From Pseudomonas urmiensis (GTDB taxonomy: Bacteria; Pseudomonadota; Gammaproteobacteria; Pseudomonadales; Pseudomonadaceae), in contig NZ_JABWRE020000001.1 of assembly GCF_014268815.2 (NCBI RefSeq), forward strand, positions 1,989,001 through 2,053,000: a DNA stretch of 64,000 bases, read 5' to 3'. Within the stretch, counting starts at the first letter, position 1. Each line of letters begins with the position of its first letter. The position numbers and the translations under genes were made by a program. Positions 8,794 to 15,886 of the stretch are shown here, one piece after another. The notes under the pieces are model-generated. The model made no database searches, was not told the DNA's origin, and saw only the letters and a list, made by a program, of their open reading frames with translations.

Positions 8794-10319
8794 GCACCGT
8801 GGGCCGGCTGCTGGCACTGTGGCTGGGGCTGTCGCTGTGCACCACAGCCCTGGCCCTGGACTTGACCGCTCAGGAACAGGCCGGCAAGCGCCTGTACCGT
8901 GAGGGCCTTGCCAGTGGCGACGCCCAGGTGGTCGCCCGGGTCGGTGTCAGTGACATGAGCGTGCCGGCCAGCGTGCTGCCCTGTGCCAGTTGTCATGGTA
9001 ACGATGGCAAGGGCCGCGCCGAAGGCGGTGTGCGTCCGCCAAGCCTGGATTGGCAGCGCCTGAGCGTCGGCGCCGGTGAGCGCCAGGCCAATGGCCGCAG
9101 TTACCCGGCCTACGACGCGTCAGGCCTGGCCCGGGCGGTGCAGCAGGGCATCGATCCGGCTGGCAACCGGCTCGATCCGGCGATGCCGCGCTTTGTCTTG
9201 AGCCAGGCCGATCAACGCAATCTCACCGCTTATCTCAAGCGCCTGGGCGAGGAGCGTGATCCGGGCGTGGAGGACAGCGTATTGCGCCTGGGCACCTTGT
9301 TGCCTGGCTCCGGGCCCTTGGCCGAGGCGGGCAGGGTGGTGCGGGCCGTGCTTAACGACGGGCTGGAGCAGCTCAACCAGCAAGGCGGGATCAATGGCCG
9401 GCGTTTGCAACTGGTGGTGCTGGATCCGGGTGCAGACCTGGGCAGCGCCAGCCGCGCCTTGGACCGCTTGCTGGACCAGGAGGGTGTATTCGCAGTGGTT
9501 TCGCCGCTGGCGCCGATGCTCGATGAGCGTCTGGCCGCAGCCCTTGAACGGCGTGGCGTGCCGTTGATCGGCAGTACTCCACGCAGCGGCCCCAGCCCGC
9601 AGATCTTCGACCCGATGCCGGGGCTGCTGGAACAGTTGCTGAGCCTGGCTGTGCATGCTCGCGACGGCTTGGGCTTGCCTGCCGATGGACTGCGAGTGGT
9701 CTACGCCGATGCCGAACAGGCCACGTTGGCCGAACAGTTGCGCCAGCGGCTGCAGCAGGCCGGTTGGAGTGTGCCCGCCGTGCAGGCGTTCACCGGGCAG
9801 GCCCCGGACGCCCAGGGGGTGGTGTTCCTCGGCCACGCGCACGCCTTTGGCCAACTGACCCAGGCGCTCAACGCCGCTGGACGAGCGCCGCTGTTGTTCG
9901 CTGCCGCCAGCCAGGTCGCCGGGAGCTTGCCCAACCTTGCGCCGCAGTGGTCGCAGCGGGTGTTCCTGGCCTATCCATTCGTCCCCGGCGATTGGACCGA
10001 GCAGGGTCGCGCCCGGCTGGCAGGCCTGCATCAGCGCCAGGGCCTGGATGCGCGCCAGGCCTCACTGCAGGTCAACACCCTGTGCGCCTTGCGCCTGCTC
10101 AGCGAGGCGCTCAAGCAGATTGGCCGCGATGCCAGCCGCGAACAACTGGTGCGCGCCCTGGAAGGCCTGCATGACATCGACACCGGCCTGACCCCGGCCT
10201 TGAGCTTCGGCCCGGGCCGGCGCCAGGGCATGGCCGGGGCTCATGTGGTGGCGGTGGCCCTGCCTGGGCCGCGCTTTGCCGAAGTTGCGCCGTACCGGCC
10301 GCTGCCGGACACCCCTTGA
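8790..10319 (+). CDS. Cytochrome c fused to periplasmic-binding (LivK-like) domain
   Basis: 509 residues starting at a GTG that overlaps the previous stop. A signal peptide (LLALWLGLSLCTTALA) is followed by a class I cytochrome c domain: heme motif CASCH at residues 65-69 and a likely axial methionine in DPAMPRF (Met132). From about residue 165 the chain becomes a type 1 periplasmic-binding fold of the Leu/Ile/Val-binding family (LGTLLPGSGPLAEAGR, NQQGGINGRRLQLVVLD, GVPLIGSTPRSGPS). No permease or ATPase genes accompany it, so it is unlikely to serve transport. It may sense a ligand or accept electrons from the oxidase. Leptothrix mofC also encodes a c-type cytochrome, which supports an electron-transfer role; the fusion with a binding domain is unusual. 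Confidence 0.8.
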   Translation: MSTVGRLLALWLGLSLCTTALALDLTAQEQAGKRLYREGLASGDAQVVARVGVSDMSVPASVLPCASCHGNDGKGRAEGGVRPPSLDWQRLSVGAGERQANGRSYPAYDASGLARAVQQGIDPAGNRLDPAMPRFVLSQADQRNLTAYLKRLGEERDPGVEDSVLRLGTLLPGSGPLAEAGRVVRAVLNDGLEQLNQQGGINGRRLQLVVLDPGADLGSASRALDRLLDQEGVFAVVSPLAPMLDERLAAALERRGVPLIGSTPRSGPSPQIFDPMPGLLEQLLSLAVHARDGLGLPADGLRVVYADAEQATLAEQLRQRLQQAGWSVPAVQAFTGQAPDAQGVVFLGHAHAFGQLTQALNAAGRAPLLFAAASQVAGSLPNLAPQWSQRVFLAYPFVPGDWTEQGRARLAGLHQRQGLDARQASLQVNTLCALRLLSEALKQIGRDASREQLVRALEGLHDIDTGLTPALSFGPGRRQGMAGAHVVAVALPGPRFAEVAPYRPLPDTP

Positions 10320-10331
10320 ACGGAGGTTGCC

Positions 10332-10973
10332 ATGCGTATCGTCTTGCTGTGCCTGTTATTGGGGATCACCCCGATCAGCTGGGCCGACCTTGCCGCCGCG
10401 CGGGTCAATGGCGTTGAGATCAGCGTCATGCGCCTGGAGCGCTATTTCAGCGAGTACCTGCAGGCCCAGGGGCGGGCGCTGAGCAGTATCCGCAACCCCA
10501 ACCTGTACAAGCGCCTGCGCGACCAGGCCCTGGATGAGCTGATCGACAAAGAGCTGCTCTGGCAGGAGGCGCAGCGGCGCGGCATCGTCGTCAGCGATGA
10601 ACAGGTTTCGGCGCACATCGGCCAACTGGAACAGGCCTTCGGCAGCCCTGTGGTGTTCGAGCGGCGGCTGGGCGAGGCGGGCTTTAATCGGGCAGAGTTT
10701 GCCGACTACACTCGTCACGAAATGGCTGCCCAGCGCGTCTACGCGCAGCTGAGCGCGGTAGCGGCGCCGTCCGAGGCTGACGTCCACGCTTTCTACCAGG
10801 CCAATCGAGAAAGACTGCAAGGAGCGCAGAACCAAAGTGATAACACTTCTGTCATACCAGAACAGGGCCTGCAGATGGCCAGGCTCGCGCTCGCCGAACA
10901 GCTCAGCGCCCAGGCGCGGCAAACGGTACGCCAACGTTTGCGTGAATCGGCCCACGTCGAGCGCGCAGACTGA
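10332..10973 (+). CDS. SurA-N-like periplasmic chaperone, no PPIase domain
   Basis: 213-residue exported protein: signal peptide ending at SWA (residues 16-18), then VNGVEISVMRLERYF, a helical core with DQALDELIDKELLWQEAQRRGI and a C-terminal helical tail. This is the SurA/PpiD/PrsA N-terminal chaperone domain, in which a client-binding helical bundle normally flanks a parvulin prolyl isomerase domain. No parvulin domain is recognisable in the remaining length. It follows the cytochrome fusion after 12 nt, with a GGAGG-like ribosome site. Leptothrix mofB, next to mofA, is a prolyl isomerase-type gene, so a folding helper for the giant oxidase is the simplest inference. Confidence 0.72.
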   Translation: MRIVLLCLLLGITPISWADLAAARVNGVEISVMRLERYFSEYLQAQGRALSSIRNPNLYKRLRDQALDELIDKELLWQEAQRRGIVVSDEQVSAHIGQLEQAFGSPVVFERRLGEAGFNRAEFADYTRHEMAAQRVYAQLSAVAAPSEADVHAFYQANRERLQGAQNQSDNTSVIPEQGLQMARLALAEQLSAQARQTVRQRLRESAHVERAD

Positions 10974-10991
10974 TACGCTCTGGCATAGATT

Positions 10992-11051
10992 TCCCCAAGT
11001 GTGGGGACATATCTCTGGGCAAAGTGCCATCAAGCTCCCCGGTTATGGGGA
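10992..11051. promoter_or_regulatory. Paired palindromes TCCCC-N6-GGGGA (candidate activator sites)
   Basis: Two copies of the same dyad occur in the gap between the oxidase operon and the secretion operon: TCCCCAAGTGTGGGGA at 10992-11007 and TCCCCGGTTATGGGGA at 11036-11051. The arms are identical, the 6-nt centres differ, and the copies are 44 bp apart, close to four helical turns. They lie about 85-145 bp upstream of the sigma-54 -24 element at 11137, where enhancer-binding proteins usually bind. Neither is followed by a T-run, so transcription terminators are less likely. Confidence 0.6.
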
Positions 11052-11136
11052 ACTGGGTGCTCGGGTGTTTTCTTGGGTATCTGGATGGCTTAGCAAAATC
11101 AAAGACTTACAGTGGTGCAACATGACCTTTCATGCC

Positions 11137-11152
11137 TGGCACGAAGCCTGCT
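11137..11152 (+). promoter_or_regulatory. Sigma-54 (RpoN) -24/-12 promoter
   Basis: TGGCACGAAGCCTGCT matches the sigma-54 consensus TGGCACG-N4-TTGCW with one mismatch (C for the first T of the -12 box). The invariant GG and GC doublets are separated by the required 10 nt. It lies 65 bp upstream of the GTG start of the response regulator gene and would drive the secretion operon. In P. putida GB-1, Mn oxidation depends on the NtrC-type regulator MnxR, a sigma-54 activator class, which makes the site functionally plausible. Confidence 0.75.
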
Positions 11153-11216
11153 CAAGCCTCTACAAGGCCGCACTTCGCAGACCGGGAAACCGGGTAGTTC
11201 TTGGGAGTCGACCTTG

Positions 11217-11747
11217 GTGAACAGAGTATTGGTAGTCGATGACGAGCAGACCCTCGCGCTGAACTTGCAGGCGTATCTGCAAGCGCAAGGCCTGGAAGTT
11301 GATGTTGCCCACGACGGTTTCAGCGGTATTGAGCAGGCTGAGAAGCTCAAACCCGATGTGATCGTGCTGGATTACCGCTTGCCCGACATGGAGGGGTTTC
11401 AGGTTCTGGAGACCGTGCGCAGGAACAGGCAGTGCCATTTCGTGCTGATCACCGCCCACCCGACCGCCGAGGTCCGTGAGCGGGCCGCCGAACTTGGCGT
11501 CACCCATGTCCTGTTCAAGCCGTTCCCCTTGGTGGAACTGGCCCGCGCAGTCGCCGACCTGACCGGGGTAGAGCGCCAGCGCAGGGCAAGCGACAACCCG
11601 GCCGAAGGTTTCGTCGAACGACGCCAGAACAGGAACGATACGTTCCCCATGCAGTTGTTCGATGGAAGCTGGGTACTGGCCGACCGCCGCCGTCATGGCG
11701 CACGACCTCCTGGACCTGACGACGACCAACTGCTCACCGGGGAATAG
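11217..11747 (+). CDS. Receiver-only response regulator heading the secretion operon
   Basis: 176-residue protein starting at GTG 11217, chosen because GGGAG lies 9 nt upstream and the receiver fold begins at once (MNRVLVVDDE). Phosphorylation-site residues are all present: acidic pair Asp8/Asp9, acceptor Asp52 in VIVLDYRLPD, Thr79 and Lys101 in FKPFP. After residue about 118 there is no DNA-binding, ATPase or GGDEF domain, only a 55-residue tail with FPMQLFDGSWVLADRRRHG. It is therefore a single-domain regulator, probably acting by protein-protein contact or as a phosphate sink. It is the first gene behind the sigma-54 promoter. No histidine kinase partner is nearby. Confidence 0.85.
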   Translation: MNRVLVVDDEQTLALNLQAYLQAQGLEVDVAHDGFSGIEQAEKLKPDVIVLDYRLPDMEGFQVLETVRRNRQCHFVLITAHPTAEVRERAAELGVTHVLFKPFPLVELARAVADLTGVERQRRASDNPAEGFVERRQNRNDTFPMQLFDGSWVLADRRRHGARPPGPDDDQLLTGE

Positions 11748-11783
11748 CGGCGCCCGCGGCCACCCCGGTCCCCACCGAGCCAA

Positions 11784-11814
11784 CCTGCGACGCGCCCCTG
11801 AGCGGAGTCGCAGG
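11784..11814 (+). promoter_or_regulatory. Hairpin overlapping the gspE-like ribosome binding site
   Basis: CCTGCGAC (11784-11791) pairs perfectly with GTCGCAGG (11807-11814), ending two bases before the ATG at 11817. The likely ribosome site GGAG (11804-11807) lies at the loop-stem junction. The structure could lower or couple translation of the ATPase gene relative to the response regulator; this is only a structural prediction. Confidence 0.35.
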
Positions 11815-11816
11815 CC

Positions 11817-13523
11817 ATGTCCGATGTACTTGAGCAGAGCCCACCCGAGCATCCAGATCCGGCGCTGCAGATCGTCAGCTTCCCCCGTGAACTGCTCGCC
11901 CAGGCCCGCCTGGCAGCCGGTGAAGAACGCCTGCTGAACTGCCTGCAACGGCTGTGCAACGATGCCCCGGCCACCTTCACCCAGCGCCTGGCCCACACCC
12001 TACATTACCCGCTTCTGGACAGCCCCAGCCTGTTCGCCTGCACCCCGGTGTTCGAGCGGGTCAGCCTGGCCCAGTGCCTGAAGCACGAGTTCGTACTGGT
12101 CCAACAGGCAGGCGAACTGATCGGCGTGTTCGCCGACCCCTTCGATCATGCCCGCCTGGCCTGGATCGACGATAACCTGCAAGGCGCAGCGTTGTACCTG
12201 GCTCACGCTGCCGACCTGGCAGCGTTCCTGGCCCGCCACGAGGAAAGCTTCCACGCCGTCGACGCCATGGACCCGGACGGCGACCCCGGCAGCGAGGCCG
12301 ACCCGCTGCAACGGCTGTCGCTGACCAGCATCAGCGAAGACCAGAGCCGGGTGGTCAAGCTGGTCAACTCGACCCTCTACGATGCCCTCAAGCAACATGC
12401 CAGCGACATCCACCTGGGCATGACCGGCCAGGGCCTGACCATCAAGTACCGCATCGACGGCGTGCTCAACGGCGCCGGTAAAGCCAGCGGCAGCGCCTTT
12501 GCCGAGCAGGTGATCTCGCGCATCAAGGTCATGGCCGAACTGGACATCGGTGAAAAACGCGTACCCCAGGACGGCCGCTTCAAGGTGGCGGTGGGCGAGC
12601 GGCAGATCGACTTCCGCGTCTCGATCATGCCCAGCATCTTCGGTGAGGACGCGGTGCTGCGGGTGCTCGACAAACAAGACCTGTCGGACAAGGTCAGTGG
12701 TGTGCAGCTGCAAGCCCTGGGCTTTCAGGAGCAGACCCTGCGTGCGCTGCGCCGACTGGCCAGCGAGCCCTACGGGATGATCCTGGTCACCGGCCCCACC
12801 GGCAGCGGCAAGACCACCACCCTCTACGCGATGATCAGCGAGATCAACCATGGCGTAGACAAGATCATCACCATCGAAGACCCGGTCGAGTACCAGTTGC
12901 CGGGGGTGTTGCAGATTCCAGTCAACGAGAAAAAAGGCCTGACCTTCGCCCGCGGCCTGCGTTCGATCCTGCGCCATGACCCGGACAAGATCCTGGTCGG
13001 CGAGATCCGCGACCCCGACACCGCCCAGATCGCCGTGCAGTCGGCGCTCACCGGGCACCTGGTGTTCACCACCATCCACGCCAACAACGTGTTCGATGTG
13101 ATCGGCCGCTTCAGCCAGATGCAGGTCGACCCCTACAGCTTCGTCTCCGCGCTCAACGCTGTGCTCGCCCAGCGTCTGATTCGCCTGGCCTGCCCGCACT
13201 GCGCAGTGGCTTGCGAGCCGGACGATGAGCTGCTGGCGGTCTCCGGGCTTAGCCGCGAGGCGGTCAGCGGGTGGCACTTCGTTCGCGCCCAAGGCTGCGG
13301 CCAGTGCCGCGGCAGTGGCTATCGCGGCCGCAACGCGATTGCCGAGTTGCTGCATCTGGATGACGACCTGCGCCAGATGATCGTCGAGCGCCGCCCGCTG
13401 GCGCAGATCAAGGCATTGGCTTGCCAACGCGGCCTGCGCCTGCTGCGCGCATCCGCCCTGGACCTGGTCCGCGAGGGCCGTACCACGCTTGAGGAGATCA
13501 ACCGTGTCACATTTATCGCCTGA
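11817..13523 (+). CDS. GspE/MshE-type secretion ATPase (Xcm system)
   Basis: 568-residue cytoplasmic traffic ATPase that powers pseudopilus assembly. An N-terminal GspE-N-like region (residues 1-150) precedes the RecA-like core. Walker A GPTGSGKTT is near residues 325-333, the Asp box ITIEDPVEYQLPG and the Walker B region ILVGEIRDPDTAQIA follow, then LTGHLVFTTIHANN. A zinc-binding tetracysteine element is intact (CPHC near residue 459, CGQC near 495), as in canonical GspE. It corresponds to the xcpR homologue noted in the P. putida Xcm cluster. It is the second gene of the operon, followed by an overlapping PilM-like gene. Its inner-membrane platform partner (GspF/XcmS) is not in the window. 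Confidence 0.92.
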   Translation: MSDVLEQSPPEHPDPALQIVSFPRELLAQARLAAGEERLLNCLQRLCNDAPATFTQRLAHTLHYPLLDSPSLFACTPVFERVSLAQCLKHEFVLVQQAGELIGVFADPFDHARLAWIDDNLQGAALYLAHAADLAAFLARHEESFHAVDAMDPDGDPGSEADPLQRLSLTSISEDQSRVVKLVNSTLYDALKQHASDIHLGMTGQGLTIKYRIDGVLNGAGKASGSAFAEQVISRIKVMAELDIGEKRVPQDGRFKVAVGERQIDFRVSIMPSIFGEDAVLRVLDKQDLSDKVSGVQLQALGFQEQTLRALRRLASEPYGMILVTGPTGSGKTTTLYAMISEINHGVDKIITIEDPVEYQLPGVLQIPVNEKKGLTFARGLRSILRHDPDKILVGEIRDPDTAQIAVQSALTGHLVFTTIHANNVFDVIGRFSQMQVDPYSFVSALNAVLAQRLIRLACPHCAVACEPDDELLAVSGLSREAVSGWHFVRAQGCGQCRGSGYRGRNAIAELLHLDDDLRQMIVERRPLAQIKALACQRGLRLLRASALDLVREGRTTLEEINRVTFIA

Positions 13524-14286
13524 TCGCTATTGCGCCGTACTCGGCGCTGAGGGTGTCGGCCTGGGTCGCTGGCACGCCAACCAACATCAATGGCTGGGCA
13601 GCTGCGGCTTTACCTGCGATGCCACGCAACCGGCCTGGGCACCTGCCTTGCAAGCGCTGGACGCGCTGCTCAGCGAGCACGCGCTGCCCGGCGCGCAGCT
13701 GCGGGTACTGCTGTCGGCGCGCTACAGCCGCTTCTGCCTGGTGCCCTGGAGCGATGCCATCGGCCACCCCCGCGAACTCGATGCCTACGCCCGGGCGTGC
13801 TTCGAGAACCTCTACGGGCAGTCGCTGGATGACTGGCGCATCGTCCTCTCGCCCGAAGCTGCCGGCGCTGCGCGGATCGCCACGGCGCTGCCGCAAGCAC
13901 TGATGCAAGGGCTGCAAGCCTTGGCCAAGGAGCGCCGGCTGGGCCTGCGCTCGGTTCAACCCTACCTGATGGCCGCCTACAACCATTGCAGCGCCCAGCT
14001 GGAGCAGGGCGACTTCCTGTTCGTCCTCGCCGAACCCCGGCGCAGTGTGCTGTTGCTGGCCGCTGGCGGCGCCTGGCAGCAAGTCCTGGCCCAGGGTTGC
14101 GCCGACACTGACCAGGCCCTGCAAGCGCTGATCGAACGCACCTGCGAGCTGTACGGCGAGCATCTGCCACGCATCTACCTGCATGCCCCAGGGCGCAGCG
14201 ATGTACCCCAGCTGGCCGCCGTGCAGCTGTGCCAGAGCGCAGGCGACAGCGACCCGCTGTGCGCCATGTGGCGGGCGGTGGCCTGA
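13504..14286 (+). CDS. PilM/MshI/GspL-like cytoplasmic assembly protein
   Basis: 260-residue protein. GTG 13504 is preferred to an in-frame TTG at 13489 because GAGGAG sits 7 nt upstream of it and the TTG would lie on that site. The start overlaps the end of the ATPase gene by 20 nt. Weak sequence similarity but the right size, lack of a membrane segment and position before PilN-, PilO- and PilP-like genes mark it as the actin-like PilM/MshI/GspL-cyto counterpart that links ATPase to the inner-membrane complex. Features visible are RVLLSARYSRFCLVPW and LFVLAEPRRSVLLLAAGG. Family assignment rests mostly on gene order. Confidence 0.6.
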   Translation: MSHLSPDRYCAVLGAEGVGLGRWHANQHQWLGSCGFTCDATQPAWAPALQALDALLSEHALPGAQLRVLLSARYSRFCLVPWSDAIGHPRELDAYARACFENLYGQSLDDWRIVLSPEAAGAARIATALPQALMQGLQALAKERRLGLRSVQPYLMAAYNHCSAQLEQGDFLFVLAEPRRSVLLLAAGGAWQQVLAQGCADTDQALQALIERTCELYGEHLPRIYLHAPGRSDVPQLAAVQLCQSAGDSDPLCAMWRAVA

Positions 14287-14287
14287 G

Positions 14288-14830
14288 ATGCGCCGCCTCG
14301 ATCTGGAATTCCAACCCAGGCGCAGCAGCGCGTTGGCCTGGTCGCTGCTGGCCTTGGGCAGCGCAGTGCTGGCGCTGCTGTTGCTGGTGCAGCAGCAGTT
14401 GCAGAGCGAGCAAGTCGACCTGGAGGCGCGGGTGCACAACCTTGAGCTCAAGCTTGGCCGCCGACCCGCTACCGCCGCGCCGCTGAGCAGCGCCGCCAGC
14501 CGCGAACAGGCCGAGCAACTGGCGCAGATGCGCAACGTCTCGCAGCAGCTGCAACGGCCGTGGGAGCAACTGTTCGCGATGCTCGAAGCGATGCCGCAGG
14601 AAGACGTCGCGCTCCTGACCATCACCCCGGACGCGCGCAAGGGCCAGGTGCGCATCGCCGCCGAAGCGCGCGACCTGGAAGCGATGCTGCAGTACCACCA
14701 GCGCCTGGAACGCAGCGCCGAGCTGCGCGATGTGTCGCTGCTCAACCACGAAGTGGTCGCCGGCCAGCCTGAGCACCCGGTGCGCTTCAACCTTACCGCC
14801 ACCTGGGAGATCGGCCATGCGCGTCCCTAG
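14288..14830 (+). CDS. PilN/MshJ-like inner-membrane assembly protein
   Basis: 180-residue bitopic protein. A short basic N-terminus (MRRLDLEFQPRR) precedes one membrane helix (residues 15-35, ALAWSLLALGSAVLALLLLV), then a Gln/Leu coiled coil (QQQLQSEQVDLEARVHNLELKLG) and a small periplasmic alpha-beta domain. This is the PilN/GspL-C pattern of type IV pilus, MSHA and type II systems. The ATG at 14288 directly follows the preceding stop. The conserved cytoplasmic PilN motif that contacts PilM seems represented by the short N-terminal RLDLEFQP. It would pair with the PilO-like protein encoded next. Confidence 0.7.
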   Translation: MRRLDLEFQPRRSSALAWSLLALGSAVLALLLLVQQQLQSEQVDLEARVHNLELKLGRRPATAAPLSSAASREQAEQLAQMRNVSQQLQRPWEQLFAMLEAMPQEDVALLTITPDARKGQVRIAAEARDLEAMLQYHQRLERSAELRDVSLLNHEVVAGQPEHPVRFNLTATWEIGHARP

Positions 14831-15371
14831 CCTGATCCTGCATGAACAGGCGCGCCGCCTCGGTCGCGCTGGCCTCGGCGCGCTGCTGGTCAGTGGCGTT
14901 GCCCTGGTGTTCGGCGTGGCCAGCGTACTGCCGCAGTGGCAAGCGGTGCGCGAACTGCGCGCCAACGAAGCCGACGCCAGCGTGCAGGTCCAGCGTTTGC
15001 AGCGCGGCGAGCTGAAAATTGCCGTCAAGCCTGAACAGCAGGCGCTGGACACCCTGCGCCAGCAACTGCCAGGCCAACCGCAGGCCAGCGAGCTGATCGA
15101 GCGCCTGTACCGCCTGGCCAGTGCCGAGCGCATCAGCCTGGCGCGCGGTGAATACGCCCTGGGCGTCGACCCCAAGACGCAGCTGGCGCGCTACCAGATC
15201 GTCCTGCCGGTGCGCGGCAGCTACCCACAGATTCGCGGCTTCCTCCAGGCCCTGCTCGGGCAACTGCCGACCCTGGTGCTCGAAGACCTGGAGCTGCAGC
15301 GCAAGCGCATCGGTGACAGCGAACTCAATGGTCGCCTGCGCATGACCCTTTACCTGTCGAGGTCGTCATGA
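14817..15371 (+). CDS. PilO/GspM-like inner-membrane assembly protein
   Basis: 184-residue protein starting at ATG 14817, overlapping the previous gene by 14 nt. It has one membrane helix (residues 17-36, LGALLVSGVALVFGVASVL), a coiled-coil linker (REANEADASVQVQRL region) and a periplasmic domain ending with FLQALLGQLPTLVLEDLELQRKRI, which resembles the PilO ferredoxin-like fold. PilN and PilO form the heterodimer that joins the cytoplasmic ATPase complex to the secretin through PilP. Order and topology support the call more than sequence identity. Confidence 0.72.
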   Translation: MRVPSLILHEQARRLGRAGLGALLVSGVALVFGVASVLPQWQAVRELRANEADASVQVQRLQRGELKIAVKPEQQALDTLRQQLPGQPQASELIERLYRLASAERISLARGEYALGVDPKTQLARYQIVLPVRGSYPQIRGFLQALLGQLPTLVLEDLELQRKRIGDSELNGRLRMTLYLSRSS

Positions 15372-15886
15372 ACAGCAAGCGCACGGCGATATGGATTGGC
15401 TTTCTTGGCCTGAGCGCGGCATTGGCCTGGGCGCCTGGGCGCTGGTTTGGCCAGACCCAAGACAGCGTTGAAACCCTGGCCGGGCAAGCCCGCGCCCCCG
15501 TTGCCGAGCGGGCAACGGACCGGCGCGTGACGGCGAGCGTGCCCGGCGATAAGGCCGCGGGCAAGCCATCACGCGATCTGTTCCCGGTACAGCGCTGGAG
15601 CGCAGCGCAAACCCTGGCCACGGTCACCGAGCAACCGGCGCTGCCCACCCCGGTCGCTGCCGCCGCCCCCATGGCGCCCATGCTGCCGTTCCAGTTCATC
15701 GGTCGCATCGGCGATCGCGACGACTTGCAGATCTTTCTGCAGAGCGGCGAAAAGCTCTACGTCGTGCGCCAAGGCGACGTGATTGACGACACCTACCGCC
15801 TCGATCACGTCTCGGCCACCGAGCTGAGCCTGGTCTACCTGCCACTGCACCAGCCACAGACCCTGTCTGTCGGGAGCGCACCATGA
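15368..15886 (+). CDS. PilP/GspC-like periplasmic linker
   Basis: 172-residue protein with an N-terminal membrane helix (AIWIGFLGLSAALAWAPG), a Pro/Ala-rich disordered linker (residues 40-110) and a C-terminal homology-region domain: FQFIGRIGDRDDLQIFLQSGEKLYVVRQGDVI occurs as two strands typical of PilP and the GspC HR domain. Such proteins bind the N0 domain of the secretin. The start overlaps the previous stop in ATGA, and its own stop overlaps the secretin start in the same way, fitting stoichiometric coupling to the secretin. Confidence 0.75.
   Translation: MNSKRTAIWIGFLGLSAALAWAPGRWFGQTQDSVETLAGQARAPVAERATDRRVTASVPGDKAAGKPSRDLFPVQRWSAAQTLATVTEQPALPTPVAAAAPMAPMLPFQFIGRIGDRDDLQIFLQSGEKLYVVRQGDVIDDTYRLDHVSATELSLVYLPLHQPQTLSVGSAP

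Noticed and set aside
10992..11051. The two TCCCC/GGGGA dyads as Rho-independent terminators of the oxidase operon
   Set aside because: Stems are only 5 bp, neither is followed by a T-run, and identical arms spaced four helical turns fit protein binding better. A weak contribution to termination is not excluded.
11112..11216. Upstream ATG at 11112 as start of the response regulator
   Set aside because: It would add 35 residues without receiver similarity and overlap the sigma-54 promoter; GTG 11217 has a ribosome site and begins the fold.
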